From G020353115 sp964481765 (GTDB taxonomy: Bacteria; Bacteroidota; Bacteroidia; Bacteroidales; VadinHA17): a stretch of 38,021 nt of DNA. The position numbers were made by a program, and so were the translations under genes. This document shows positions 17,316 to 26,895 of this stretch, piece after piece (within the stretch, counting starts at the first letter, position 1; each line of letters starts with the position of its first letter). The DNA lies in NCBI GenBank assembly GCA_964481765.1, contig CAYZVJ010000021.1:1-38021 (forward strand). Reading direction: 5' to 3'. Below the pieces are notes generated by a model. The model made no database searches. It saw only the letters and a list, made by a program, of their open reading frames with translations, and had not been told where the DNA came from.

Positions 17316-18473
17316 ATGAGAGAACGAATTGGGAAATTCCTGAAGGGAGACAAAGTGATCTGGGCAGTCATTATTGTGCTGTCCTTATATTCTATTCTTG
17401 CCGTATATTCTTCTACCGGAACCCTTGCATATACGCAGATGGGTGGGAATACTACCTATTATCTGCTGCGCCATGGTGTAATCCTGTCGATCGGCATTAT
17501 CATTATCTTTGTTACTCATCTTATCCCTTATAAATACTATTCCAGGCTATCCCAGCTCTTTCTTTTTTTAGCCATTCCTTTATTGTTACTTACATTGCTG
17601 CTTGGAACCAGCCTGAATCAGGCAGCCCGCTGGCTGACCCTGCCGGGTCTCGGATTTACCATTCAAACATCAGATTTTGCCAAACTTGCCCTGATCATGT
17701 ATGTAGCCAGGGTGCTGTCGTTGAAACAACATGAAATCAAGAGTTATAAAAATGCGTTTATCCCAATTGTGATCCCTGTGATCATCATCTGTATACTTAT
17801 TCTTCCAGCCAACCTTTCCACTGCAATCATCCTATTTGCTACATCATTGATCCTGATGTTCATTGGAAGGATCAGCATGAAACATTTACTGGCATTTGGC
17901 GGAATAGGAATTCTTGTGGTGGCTGTTTTCATTAGCAGTGCAATCCTGCTGGATAGAAAAGGAAGGATCGGTACATGGCAGCACAGGATAGAAAATTTTG
18001 TTGTGGGAGAAGAGGAAGAAAATTACCAGGTTGAACAGGCTAAAATTGCAATTGCCACCGGAGGATTGTTCGGGAAAACCCCGGGAAAAAGCATTCAGCG
18101 AAATTTTCTGCCACACCCCTATTCAGATTTTATATATGCAATTATCATAGAGGAGTACGGCCTGTTTCTGGGAGCTTTACCTTTGTTACTGGCGTACCTT
18201 TTTTTGTTGTTCAGGGCCGGGGTGATTGTGAGAAAGAGTATCCGAACCTTCCCGGCATTTCTGGCCATCGGACTGGCGATCAGTATCGTTTTTCAGGCAA
18301 TGATCAACATGGCAGTTGCAGTAAATCTGTTACCGGTCACCGGACAAACCCTGCCGTTTGTGAGTATGGGCGGTTCATCGTTATTGTTTACGAGTATTTC
18401 TTTCGGGATTATACTCAGCGTCAGCCGGGGAGCTGAAAGTATTGAACAGGAAGAAGGAAATGAAGCAATATAG
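17316..18473 (+). CDS. ftsW: Septal peptidoglycan polymerase FtsW
   Basis: SEDS-family glycosyltransferase that polymerises lipid II at the division site with FtsI. 385 residues with about ten hydrophobic segments. Family motifs include NQAARWLTLPGLGFTIQTSDFAKLA in parts, KIAIATGGLFGKTPGKS, the periplasmic-loop segment HPYSDFIYAIIIEEYG, and the late PVTGQTLPFVSMGGSSLLF. RodA is the alternative, but dcw position favours FtsW. Its last 14 bases overlap the murG start. Confidence 0.95.
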   Translation: MRERIGKFLKGDKVIWAVIIVLSLYSILAVYSSTGTLAYTQMGGNTTYYLLRHGVILSIGIIIIFVTHLIPYKYYSRLSQLFLFLAIPLLLLTLLLGTSLNQAARWLTLPGLGFTIQTSDFAKLALIMYVARVLSLKQHEIKSYKNAFIPIVIPVIIICILILPANLSTAIILFATSLILMFIGRISMKHLLAFGGIGILVVAVFISSAILLDRKGRIGTWQHRIENFVVGEEEENYQVEQAKIAIATGGLFGKTPGKSIQRNFLPHPYSDFIYAIIIEEYGLFLGALPLLLAYLFLLFRAGVIVRKSIRTFPAFLAIGLAISIVFQAMINMAVAVNLLPVTGQTLPFVSMGGSSLLFTSISFGIILSVSRGAESIEQEEGNEAI

Positions 18474-19566
18474 GAAAATAATTATCAGTGGGGGTGGAAC
18501 AGGAGGCCATATTTATCCTGCCATTGCTATTGCTCAGGCTCTGAAGAAAAAAGATCCGGGAATGAATATCCTGTTTGTTGGTGCTTCAGGAAAAATGGAG
18601 ATGGAGAAGATCCCGGCTGCCGGTTTTGAGATTATCGGACTTCCGGTTACCGGACTGAAAAGAGCATTTACGCTGAAAAATATGAGGGTGATGATTAACC
18701 TGCTGATCAGTATGATTAAAGCAAGAAACATTATTCGGACTCATAAACCCGATGTGGTTGTCGGGGTGGGGGGATATGCCAGCGGTCCAATCCTGACCAT
18801 TGCTGCACGAAAAAAAATTCCAACATTGATACAGGAACAAAATTCATATGCTGGAATAACCAATAAAATCCTGGCAAGAAAAACCGATAAAATATGTGTA
18901 GCTTATGAAGGAATGGAAAAGTTCTTCCCTCCAGATAAAATCATTCTGACCGGAAATCCTGTCCGCGAAGAGTTGGAAAATATTGAAACGAAGCGGGAAG
19001 AAGGATTGAACTATTTTAATCTTGATCCCGGTCTGCCGGTTATTCTAATCCTGGGAGGAAGCCTGGGAGCAAGAACAATTAACGAAAGCGTGTGGAACCA
19101 TTTGGACCTGATTGCTGGCAGTAAAACCCAATGTTTATGGCAGACCGGGAAATTATACTATGCACGGGCGCTGGAAAAAACTGCGGCTCTGGTAGTTGAA
19201 AATCTGAAAGTGTACGAGTTTATCCAGGTTATGGACCTGGCTTATGCAGTAGCGGACCTTGTGGTGTCGAGAGCCGGCGCCGGTACAATCTCAGAATTGT
19301 GCCTTGTGGCAAAACCGGCAATATTGATCCCTTCTCCCAATGTGGCTGAAAACCATCAAACAAAGAATGCAGAAGCCCTCATGGAGAAGGGAGCGGCAAT
19401 CATTGTGAAAGATCAGGATGCCGAACAGGTATTAATCCGTAAAGCCCTGGATCTGGTTGAAAATAAAAACCTGCTTACCGATCTTGCCCGTAATATCGGG
19501 ATGAGGGCAATAAAAAATTCAGCAGCGAAAATTGCAGATGAGATCATAACATTAATGAAACAGTGA
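18460..19566 (+). CDS. murG: UDP-GlcNAc:lipid I GlcNAc-transferase MurG
   Basis: Membrane-associated GT28 enzyme that converts lipid I to lipid II. 368 residues from ATG 18460, which gives MKQYRKIIISGGGTGGHIYPA in two blocks; an in-frame TTG at 18442 would add six poor residues. The purine-rich AGGAAGAAGGA directly upstream of the ATG supports this start. Other motifs: GVGGYASGP, QEQNSYAGITN, GGSLGARTINE, SRAGAGTISEL and PNVAENHQTKNA, together covering both Rossmann halves. Overlaps ftsW by 14 bases. Confidence 0.97.
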   Translation: MKQYRKIIISGGGTGGHIYPAIAIAQALKKKDPGMNILFVGASGKMEMEKIPAAGFEIIGLPVTGLKRAFTLKNMRVMINLLISMIKARNIIRTHKPDVVVGVGGYASGPILTIAARKKIPTLIQEQNSYAGITNKILARKTDKICVAYEGMEKFFPPDKIILTGNPVREELENIETKREEGLNYFNLDPGLPVILILGGSLGARTINESVWNHLDLIAGSKTQCLWQTGKLYYARALEKTAALVVENLKVYEFIQVMDLAYAVADLVVSRAGAGTISELCLVAKPAILIPSPNVAENHQTKNAEALMEKGAAIIVKDQDAEQVLIRKALDLVENKNLLTDLARNIGMRAIKNSAAKIADEIITLMKQ

Positions 19567-19569
19567 CCG

Positions 19570-20964
19570 GTGGATTTGAAAAAGATACATAGGGTATATT
19601 TTATTGGCATCGGAGGAATTGGAATGAGTGCCCTGGCCAGATATTTCCTGATGGGAGGATATGATATTGCCGGTTATGACCGAACGTCAACACCACTTAC
19701 CGATGAATTATCAAAAGAGGGGTGCCTTATCCATTATCAAGACGACCTGACATTGATCCCGGATGAATTTAAAAAGCCTGAATTACGGAATACAACCCTG
19801 ATCATTGTTACCCCCGCTATACCACCTGACCATACCGAACTGACGTACTTTAGAAAACAATCGTTTGCCATACTGAAACGATCCGAACTGCTTGGATTGA
19901 TCACCCGATATGCAAAAGGCATTGCCGTTGCCGGGACACATGGGAAAACTACGGTCTCAACAATGATTGCTCATATTTTAAAGCAATCGGAACTGGATTG
20001 TACTGCTTTCCTGGGCGGAATATCAAAAAATTATAACAGTAACCTGATCACCGGAAAAGGTGATCTTGTTGTAATGGAAGCGGATGAATATGACCGTTCA
20101 TTCCTGCAGCTTTATCCATGGATCGCTGTCATCACATCCGTGGATGCAGATCATCTTGATATTTATGGAAATTATCAAAACCTGGAAGAGGCATTCCTCA
20201 AATTCGTAAATCAGGTGAGTGAAGAAGGGAGTATCCTGTTAAAAAAAGGAGTGAAGATCAGCAGGAAAATACCGGAAAGGATCACCACCTATAGTTACTC
20301 GCTTGAAACAGAAGCGGACTTCTATGCAGCAAATATCAGGAGAAGAGGTCATTACTATCTTTTTGATGCAGTAACCCCAAATTCCAGGATTGAAAATATC
20401 CACCTGGGCTACCCTGGGCTGATGAATGTTGAAAATGCAATGGCGGCAATTGGAGTAGCGTCACTCTTGAAAGTGCCGGTTGAAACAATCAAAAAAGCAC
20501 TGCTTCATTTCTCCGGAGTGAAGCGAAGATTCGATATCCAACTATGCTATGAAGATCTGGTTTTTATTGATGATTATGCCCACCATCCGGAAGAAATAAA
20601 ACGATGTATCATGGCGATTCGCGAACTGTTTCCGGGAAGAATAATAACCGGGATTTTTCAACCGCACCTTTTCAGCAGAACGAGTGATTTTGCTGCTGAA
20701 TTTGCCCGAAGCCTGGAACTTCTGGATCGATTGATCCTCCTGGAAATATATCCGGCAAGGGAAAGCCCAATAGAAGGGATTAACGCTAAACTGATTCTGG
20801 ATCAAACAAACCTGGTAAATAAATTGCTCTGCTCAAAAGCAGAGTTGATCCGGATCATTGAAAAGGAAAATGTTGAGGTAGTGGTTACTATGGGTGCTGG
20901 AGATATCGATAAAATGGTTGATCCAATACGGGAAATTTTGATGAAACGGGAAAAAGGGAAATAG
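19570..20964 (+). CDS. murC: UDP-MurNAc:L-alanine ligase MurC
   Basis: Adds L-alanine to UDP-MurNAc, the first stem residue. 464 residues, normal length. The start VYFIGIGGIGMSALARYF is diagnostic; the P-loop is GTHGKTTV from Gly122; later motifs EADEYDRSFL, VDADHLDIYG, DDYAHHPEEI and FQPHLFSRT. The start is a GTG at 19570, three bases after the murG stop. Confidence 0.97.
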   Translation: MDLKKIHRVYFIGIGGIGMSALARYFLMGGYDIAGYDRTSTPLTDELSKEGCLIHYQDDLTLIPDEFKKPELRNTTLIIVTPAIPPDHTELTYFRKQSFAILKRSELLGLITRYAKGIAVAGTHGKTTVSTMIAHILKQSELDCTAFLGGISKNYNSNLITGKGDLVVMEADEYDRSFLQLYPWIAVITSVDADHLDIYGNYQNLEEAFLKFVNQVSEEGSILLKKGVKISRKIPERITTYSYSLETEADFYAANIRRRGHYYLFDAVTPNSRIENIHLGYPGLMNVENAMAAIGVASLLKVPVETIKKALLHFSGVKRRFDIQLCYEDLVFIDDYAHHPEEIKRCIMAIRELFPGRIITGIFQPHLFSRTSDFAAEFARSLELLDRLILLEIYPARESPIEGINAKLILDQTNLVNKLLCSKAELIRIIEKENVEVVVTMGAGDIDKMVDPIREILMKREKGK

Positions 20965-20973
20965 ATTGTTACG

Positions 20974-21750
20974 ATGAAAAAATTGAAAAACATATTGATC
21001 GCTTTCGGTATACTGTGTTACCTTATCGTGGTACTGGGATTAACGGGTGAAAATTCAAAAAGCAGGATCTGTAGTAAAATCGATATCAACATCACCGATT
21101 CAATGGAAAATGGATTCATCACTTCAGAGGAGGTATTGGGACTGGTTCTTCAAAACAATGACAAATTGTTAGGATACCCGATCGGTTTGATCAATTCGGA
21201 AAAAATGGAGACAATATTGAAGCAGCATCCATCGATAAAAAGTGCTGAGGTCTTTGTCTGTGCCGACGGATCACTTAATATTGATATTGAACAACGTAAA
21301 GCAATATTACGCATCATTGATAACAACAAGGAAAGTTACTACCTCTCTGCTGATGGTGCAATAATTCCCTGGTCAGAGAAATTTACCATGCGGGTATTGG
21401 TGGCTAACGGCTATATCACCGATAACTTCAATCATAACAGGGTGGACTATGTAACCCGGGCAGGGGAAAATAACAGGACCAAAGGACTGTATGATATAGC
21501 AAAGTACATCGATAGCAACCCATTCTGGAAAGCACAAATTGAGCAAATTTATGTAAGCAGATCAGGAGATCTTGAGTTGATACCACGAGTCGGACCCCAT
21601 GTCATACATTTCGGTGGTCCGGATGATGTGGAAAAGAAATTCCAAAAACTGCTTGCCTTTTACCAGCAGGGACTTGGCAGAACAGGCTGGAATAGATATG
21701 AAATCATAAACTTGAAATACGAGGGGCAAATCGTTTGCACCCTGCGGTAA
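20974..21750 (+). CDS. ftsQ: Divisome protein FtsQ
   Basis: A 258-residue bitopic protein: short basic N-terminus, a transmembrane helix (about 7-24), a POTRA-like domain (about 35-105, DINITDSMENGFITSEEV ... HPSIKSAEVFVCADGSLNIDI in parts) and the beta domain reaching to the end. FtsQ scaffolds FtsL/FtsB and regulates septal synthesis. Conservation is low, but topology and location between murC and ftsA are typical. It starts nine bases after murC. Confidence 0.88.
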   Translation: MKKLKNILIAFGILCYLIVVLGLTGENSKSRICSKIDINITDSMENGFITSEEVLGLVLQNNDKLLGYPIGLINSEKMETILKQHPSIKSAEVFVCADGSLNIDIEQRKAILRIIDNNKESYYLSADGAIIPWSEKFTMRVLVANGYITDNFNHNRVDYVTRAGENNRTKGLYDIAKYIDSNPFWKAQIEQIYVSRSGDLELIPRVGPHVIHFGGPDDVEKKFQKLLAFYQQGLGRTGWNRYEIINLKYEGQIVCTLR

Positions 21751-21793
21751 AAAAATTCAAAAAATTGAAGTAATAAGATAAAACCAGATCATT

Positions 21794-23101
21794 ATGAATG
21801 CCAATGAACAATTCGTAGCTGCAATCGATATTGGAACAACAAAGATTGTATCCATTGTCGGACAAAAAAAGGAGAACGGTAAACTGGAAGTCCTTGGGCT
21901 GAGCAGGGCGCCTTCAAAAGGAGTCAAACGCGGAGTGGTCCTAAACATAGAAGAGACTGTTAATGCCATTCAGAGCACGGTTGAGGACGTCCAGTTACGC
22001 TCGGGTATCATGTTTTCAAATGTGTATGTCGGCATCGCCGGTCAGCATATAAAAAGTGTGAGGAACCGGGGCTATATCAACAGGGATAGTCGTGATGAGG
22101 AGATCACAAAGGAAGATATTATCAAATTGATAGAAGATATGTATAAAATCCCGATCGATGTTGGAGAAGAAATTATCCATGTGTTGCCCCAGAATTTTAT
22201 CGTCGATAATGAAACCGGTGTAAAGAATCCAATTGGCATGTCGGGCCGCAGGCTGGAAGCCAATTTCCATATCGTGATTGGTCAGGTTGCCTCAGCAAAA
22301 AACATTGAAAAATGTGTGAACCGGGTTGGTCTGAAAATCAATGAACTGATCCTTGAACCTCTGGCATCTTCAGAAGCGGTATTGACTGAAGATGAAAAGG
22401 AGGCCGGTGTCGCACTGGTTGATATCGGTGGGGGAACAACCGATGTGGCAGTCTATTACGATAGCATTGTCAGACATACTGCCGTTATCCCGTTTGGAGG
22501 GAACGTGGTAACCAAAGATATTAAAGAGGGTTGTGCTATACTGAACCGACAGGCCGAATCACTGAAGATACAATTTGGCTCAGCCCTCGGCGATATCGCC
22601 CCGGAAGATAAAGTGGTTACTATCCCCGGAATCAGTGGTAGGGATCCGAAAGAGATATCGTTTAAGAGCCTTGCCTATATCATCCAGTCCAGAATGGAGG
22701 AGATCATCGATGCAGTTGCCTTTGAAATTGAAAATTCGGGATACTATGAAAAATTGTCCGGAGGCATTGTCCTGACCGGTGGAGGCGCATTGTTACGACA
22801 CCTGCCTCAACTGGTTAAATTCAAAACCGGAATGGATGTAAGAATTGGATTCCCCAATGAACACCTGACCGGTGAAGTGTCCGACGATATCAATCACCCA
22901 ATGTACTCCACAAGCATTGGACTGGTCTTGAAGGGGTATGAATACCTGAGGAATAAATATGGACTGGAAGGGGAGCGTGGGTCGGGTGAACAAAAAGGAA
23001 AAAAGGAGAGGGGAGAACCCCTGGAAGGAGGGAAGCTATTTGAAAGATGGAAAAAGACCCTTACCGAAATATTTGCAGAAAACGACGCTAAAATGGAATG
23101 A
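21794..23101 (+). CDS. ftsA: Cell division protein FtsA
   Basis: Actin-like ATPase that anchors FtsZ to the membrane. 435 residues: phosphate-1 motif AAIDIGTTKIVSIVG, the 1C subdomain, phosphate-2 motif VDIGGGTTDVAVYY, and the adenosine motif GGIVLTGGGALLRHL. After a charged linker (GERGSGEQKGKKERGEP) the C-terminus ends with FERWKKTLTEIFAEND, a plausible amphipathic membrane-targeting helix as in other FtsA proteins. The 80-base spacer before ftsZ contains no gene that I can support. Confidence 0.96.
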   Translation: MNANEQFVAAIDIGTTKIVSIVGQKKENGKLEVLGLSRAPSKGVKRGVVLNIEETVNAIQSTVEDVQLRSGIMFSNVYVGIAGQHIKSVRNRGYINRDSRDEEITKEDIIKLIEDMYKIPIDVGEEIIHVLPQNFIVDNETGVKNPIGMSGRRLEANFHIVIGQVASAKNIEKCVNRVGLKINELILEPLASSEAVLTEDEKEAGVALVDIGGGTTDVAVYYDSIVRHTAVIPFGGNVVTKDIKEGCAILNRQAESLKIQFGSALGDIAPEDKVVTIPGISGRDPKEISFKSLAYIIQSRMEEIIDAVAFEIENSGYYEKLSGGIVLTGGGALLRHLPQLVKFKTGMDVRIGFPNEHLTGEVSDDINHPMYSTSIGLVLKGYEYLRNKYGLEGERGSGEQKGKKERGEPLEGGKLFERWKKTLTEIFAENDAKME

Positions 23102-23181
23102 AACTCATTTACCCGGATTCTGCAATATGAACGAACAACATTATGCCGATTCTGAATATGAAACCGTAAAACAGTATAACC

Positions 23182-24651
23182 ATGGCAGAAGATTTAATGA
23201 ATTTTGATCTACCGGTTGAACGATCCTCGATAATTAAGGTAATCGGAATTGGGGGAGGAGGAAGCAATGCAGTAAATCATATGTTTCAGCAGGGGATAAA
23301 AGATGTAAATTTTGTGGTCTGTAATACCGATGCCCAGGCCCTGAATAATAGCCCTGTACCAGTGAAAATACAGATTGGAGAAGCGATAACGGAAGGCAGA
23401 GGTGCCGGTAATAAACCCGAAATTGGCAGACAGGCTGCCATGGAAAACCTGGATGACATTATGGAAGCCATTTCCAGTAATACCAAAATGGTCTTCTTAA
23501 CGGCAGGATTGGGAGGCGGTACCGGCACGGGAGCTGCCCCGGTAATTGCTGAAGCTACCAAAGAAGCAGGTATCCTTACTGTGGCCATTGTAACCATCCC
23601 TTTTCGGTTTGAAGGACAACAGAGAATTAACCAGGCCATCGATGGGATTAATGAGCTGAAAGAACGTGTCGATTCACTCCTGGTGATCAACAATGAAAAA
23701 CTCAGGGAGATCCACGGAGACCTGAAACTTTCTGAGGCATTTTCAAAAGCAGACAATATATTGACCATCGCAGCAAAAGGAATAGCTGAAATCATAACGG
23801 TCCATGGATACGTTAATGTTGATTTTGCAGACGTTGAGACCGTAATGTATAACTCTGGCGTTGCAATTATGGGATCAGGAACCGCCGAAGGAGAAAACCG
23901 GGCAATATGTGCTATTGAAGAAGCACTGAATTCTCCATTGCTTAACTCCAACGATATTACGGGAGCGAAAAGCATCCTGTTGAATATAACATCCGGTGAA
24001 AATGAAGTCAGCATGGATGAAGTAGGGGAAATCACAGATTATGTAAATGGGGTAGCCGCAGATGAGGTTCTGATCATCTGGGGTACAGGCCTCGATAATA
24101 CCCTCGGAAATACAATCTGTGTGACCATCATCGCAACAGGTTTTGAACCACATAGCATTCCCGAACTTTATGCCCGCCGTAAAACAAAGGATTTTGTATC
24201 CCTTAAGGAGCATGGTAAAACCAGTGTCAGGAATGATTATGTTTTTGATGGCAATAAAGATAAAATAACTGAAAGAGAGAGAAATGAATCGCAAAGCACT
24301 ATTGATTTTGATCTGACCTACACGGATGAAGATGCCGAATTAAAGAAAAAGAATCGGAAAAGTAGTAGAAGTACCGCTGAAGAGATGGAGGAACAATCAA
24401 GCAGAAGAATACAGCAGTTAAAAAGTTCACACAACCTGTTAAAAGAGAAAGGACTGAAATTCAAGGAAGTAGAAGATAATATTGATGAACTTGAAGATGA
24501 ACCGGCCTATGTGAGGAAAAATATCAGGATCCGGGACACTGAACATTCATCGAAATCGAAAGTCTCAAAATATTCTTTGAGTGATGAAGAAGAGGACAAA
24601 GAGACCAGATTAAGATCTGATAATGCCTATCTTCACGATAACGTGGATTAA
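23182..24651 (+). CDS. ftsZ: Cell division GTPase FtsZ
   Basis: Tubulin homologue that forms the Z ring. 489 residues: GIGGGGSNAVNHM near the N-terminus, tubulin signature GLGGGTGTGAAP from Gly109, and the T7-loop region DFADVETVM. The globular part ends near residue 320. It is followed by a long, highly charged linker (about 320-475, rich in Lys, Glu, Asp, Arg and Ser) and a C-terminal peptide NAYLHDNVD; I recall a similar LHDNVD ending in other Bacteroidota FtsZ, where it would bind FtsA. Last gene of the dcw operon, converging on the ppiD-like gene. Confidence 0.97.
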   Translation: MAEDLMNFDLPVERSSIIKVIGIGGGGSNAVNHMFQQGIKDVNFVVCNTDAQALNNSPVPVKIQIGEAITEGRGAGNKPEIGRQAAMENLDDIMEAISSNTKMVFLTAGLGGGTGTGAAPVIAEATKEAGILTVAIVTIPFRFEGQQRINQAIDGINELKERVDSLLVINNEKLREIHGDLKLSEAFSKADNILTIAAKGIAEIITVHGYVNVDFADVETVMYNSGVAIMGSGTAEGENRAICAIEEALNSPLLNSNDITGAKSILLNITSGENEVSMDEVGEITDYVNGVAADEVLIIWGTGLDNTLGNTICVTIIATGFEPHSIPELYARRKTKDFVSLKEHGKTSVRNDYVFDGNKDKITERERNESQSTIDFDLTYTDEDAELKKKNRKSSRSTAEEMEEQSSRRIQQLKSSHNLLKEKGLKFKEVEDNIDELEDEPAYVRKNIRIRDTEHSSKSKVSKYSLSDEEEDKETRLRSDNAYLHDNVD

Positions 24652-24665
24652 AAAGCGTATCCTGA

Positions 24666-24683
24666 AGGTACAAAATAGTACCT
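24666..24683. terminator. Weak hairpin between convergent ftsZ and ppiD-like genes
   Basis: AGGTAC and GTACCT form a perfect six-base stem around a six-base A/T loop, in the 69-base spacer between converging stops. It lacks a clear T-tract on either side, so it is at best a weak bidirectional terminator. The spacer holds nothing else recognisable. Confidence 0.35.
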
Positions 24684-24720
24684 GTAACTACACGTGCATT
24701 CGATATACGATTGTAAATCC

Positions 24721-26838
24721 CTAATAAAATTTTGAACGGCTGTCAACAATATTCGCAGCCGCTTTCAGGGCTTCAAATGCCTCATAATTTGCCCTAACCC
24801 TGAAACTGGAAGCTAATCTTAAACGCATGTTTTCAAGGTTATTGCTCTCCGGCTCTGTAACTTCATTTACCTCAAGAACATATACCCCATTCGTTCCCTT
24901 GATCGGTTTCGATAAAGTGTTCGGGGGAAGATTTACTGCTGTAGCAATAACAGCGGGCTCAATTCCTGCACCGGGAATTGAAAATGAGTTAAATGTTATG
25001 TCATTGGCTTCTGAAATATCCAGGTTCATGGTCGATGCAAGCTCTTCCAGGGATTCAATACCCGAAAGATTTGAACGGAACTCCTGAGCAATTATCTCAG
25101 CCTTTTTTTCTTTCCTGACATTTAATTCAACATCAGCACGAACCTGGCTGAAAGGAGCAATACCTTCTTCCTTAGCCTGTGTAACATAAGCAACAATAAA
25201 TTTATCTCCCAGCTCAAAAATAGCCTGTTCGTTGAAATCGAGAACGATCTTCCCTGGTTCGGTTTCAAAAATAGCCCGTATCAAAGGACGTGGTGATTCA
25301 AGACCCGGTATGACTTTATCATTCCGTTTAATGTTGTTTGCTATTCTTTTTTCTAACTGCTCTTCAATGATCGATTGATTGAATTCTTCGTAGGAATAGG
25401 ATGATCCTGCAAGTATGCTGGCTTCAGAATAAACATCCTGGTAAGTGGTTGTGCTGGGTTCAATTTTACGCTCAATCGTCCCAATCTTATATTTGGTAAC
25501 GGAAGGACCCTGTTCAAGGATCTCAATGATATGAAATCCATACTGAGTTTCCACAACAGTAATTTCACCCGGTTTGCCTTCGAAGCAGGCATCGTTGAAA
25601 GGTTGTATCATAAGCCCTTCCCTGAACCAACCCAGATCGCCATCCAACTGTGCTGATCCCTGATCATCAGAATTCAGCATAGCCAGTAGTCCGAAATCCG
25701 TCCCCTTCTCAATAAGATTTTTTAAACTATCTGCTTTCTGTTTTGCCTCTTCATAAGGTAAATTCTGATTTGGAGTAATTAAAATATGACGCGCATGTAC
25801 AGAATCTGGAAGTGTGTTTATCTCAACTAATTTCGAAATTTTGTATGTTTCATTTTCAAAGTAGGGTCCGTAAATATCACCAACAGAAGCCATGGCAACA
25901 AATTCACGAATCATCTCAGGGACTTCATCCAATGTTACGTTTGTGTTATTAAACGGAGTGTCAGAGGAGAGGTTGACAAATTGCTCCACATTATCTGCCT
26001 TCCGGAATTCATCAACAATGCCGTTGATCCAATTTTCTGTAGCTTTTATGTCAGCAGCCGATGGGACAACATCAAAGGCCACATATTCAATGTTTCTTGA
26101 GGCAGTCTGTTTATAATCCTGTTGATTATTTCGGTAGTATTTTTGAAGTTCGGCCTCAGTAAATGTGACTGAACTATCAGGAATAGAGGTGAGTCGTTTA
26201 ACTATATAGCCGAAATTCACCTTCTTATTGCTTGCCACCCCTTCTTCTTTAGCTTCCATACCGGTAACATAGAGCCCTTGCCTGATCAGGTTGTTGTATT
26301 TGGTGAATTCCCGGTCCTGGAGGATCTCATTTTCGAGGAACAACCAATATGCCCTTTGGGCAGGGTCACTGTCAAGCGTTTTTAAAAATTGCAATAAACC
26401 AGCCCTGTTAAGCTGTCCTGTTTGGGGATCGGTAAACAGTTGCTGAATGAGGGGATGTGGTTCCGTACCCTGCACCAGGTCAAACATCTCGTCTGAACTG
26501 ACAGTCACGCCAAGCTCCTCCAATTCCTCATTGAGAACATATTCACGGATCAGTTGCTGCCAGGTCCGTTCCCGGATACTTTCAACCATCTCTTCATCCA
26601 TGGTTGTCTGTCCGGTAAGCTTATATATTTCTGTAAGGTTCTCCACTCTTTCATCATATAATTGATAAGAGATCGATTTTCCATTAATCTCAGCAATCTC
26701 ATAGATCTTTTTTGTTCTGAAAGCAGGACCGCTTCCCTGTCCGAAAAAGTCACCAAGAACAAAAGCGAGCAATGCCAGTCCAATAATTACTGCTACCAGT
26801 ACGCCTGCTCTATCGCGAATGGATTGTAATGTTGCCAT
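24721..26838 (-). CDS. PpiD/SurA-like periplasmic peptidyl-prolyl isomerase
   Basis: A 705-residue membrane-anchored foldase: short cytoplasmic N-terminus, one transmembrane helix (about 13-33, VLVAVIIGLALLAFVLGDFFG in parts), a SurA-N-like chaperone region, a parvulin domain around 345-455 (ARHILITPN ... DGDLGWFREG ... TQYGFHIIEI) and a further C-terminal region with a degenerate second parvulin-like part. This is the PpiD layout; such proteins help outer membrane and secreted proteins fold after Sec export. It is the most downstream gene of the minus-strand envelope block, 57 bases after the CNNM gene. Confidence 0.88.
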   Translation of the reverse strand: MATLQSIRDRAGVLVAVIIGLALLAFVLGDFFGQGSGPAFRTKKIYEIAEINGKSISYQLYDERVENLTEIYKLTGQTTMDEEMVESIRERTWQQLIREYVLNEELEELGVTVSSDEMFDLVQGTEPHPLIQQLFTDPQTGQLNRAGLLQFLKTLDSDPAQRAYWLFLENEILQDREFTKYNNLIRQGLYVTGMEAKEEGVASNKKVNFGYIVKRLTSIPDSSVTFTEAELQKYYRNNQQDYKQTASRNIEYVAFDVVPSAADIKATENWINGIVDEFRKADNVEQFVNLSSDTPFNNTNVTLDEVPEMIREFVAMASVGDIYGPYFENETYKISKLVEINTLPDSVHARHILITPNQNLPYEEAKQKADSLKNLIEKGTDFGLLAMLNSDDQGSAQLDGDLGWFREGLMIQPFNDACFEGKPGEITVVETQYGFHIIEILEQGPSVTKYKIGTIERKIEPSTTTYQDVYSEASILAGSSYSYEEFNQSIIEEQLEKRIANNIKRNDKVIPGLESPRPLIRAIFETEPGKIVLDFNEQAIFELGDKFIVAYVTQAKEEGIAPFSQVRADVELNVRKEKKAEIIAQEFRSNLSGIESLEELASTMNLDISEANDITFNSFSIPGAGIEPAVIATAVNLPPNTLSKPIKGTNGVYVLEVNEVTEPESNNLENMRLRLASSFRVRANYEAFEALKAAANIVDSRSKFY

Positions 26839-26871
26839 AAAAACGTCTTTTTACTCGAAAATTTCAGGCAG

Positions 26872-26879
26872 CAAATATA
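26872..26879 (-). promoter_or_regulatory. Candidate -7 element for the ppiD-like gene
   Basis: On the minus strand this reads TATATTTG, an exact TAnnTTTG match, 33 bases before the ATG at 26838 and inside the short spacer after the CNNM gene. No -33 TTTG is seen. It suggests some independent transcription of the foldase. Confidence 0.4.
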
Positions 26880-26895
26880 AATAAATTTAACGGTA

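Noticed and set aside
23127..23207. Short ORF starting MNEQHYADSEYE between ftsA and ftsZ
   Set aside because: It is 26 codons long, runs out of frame into ftsZ and has no recognisable features; more likely the ftsZ leader.
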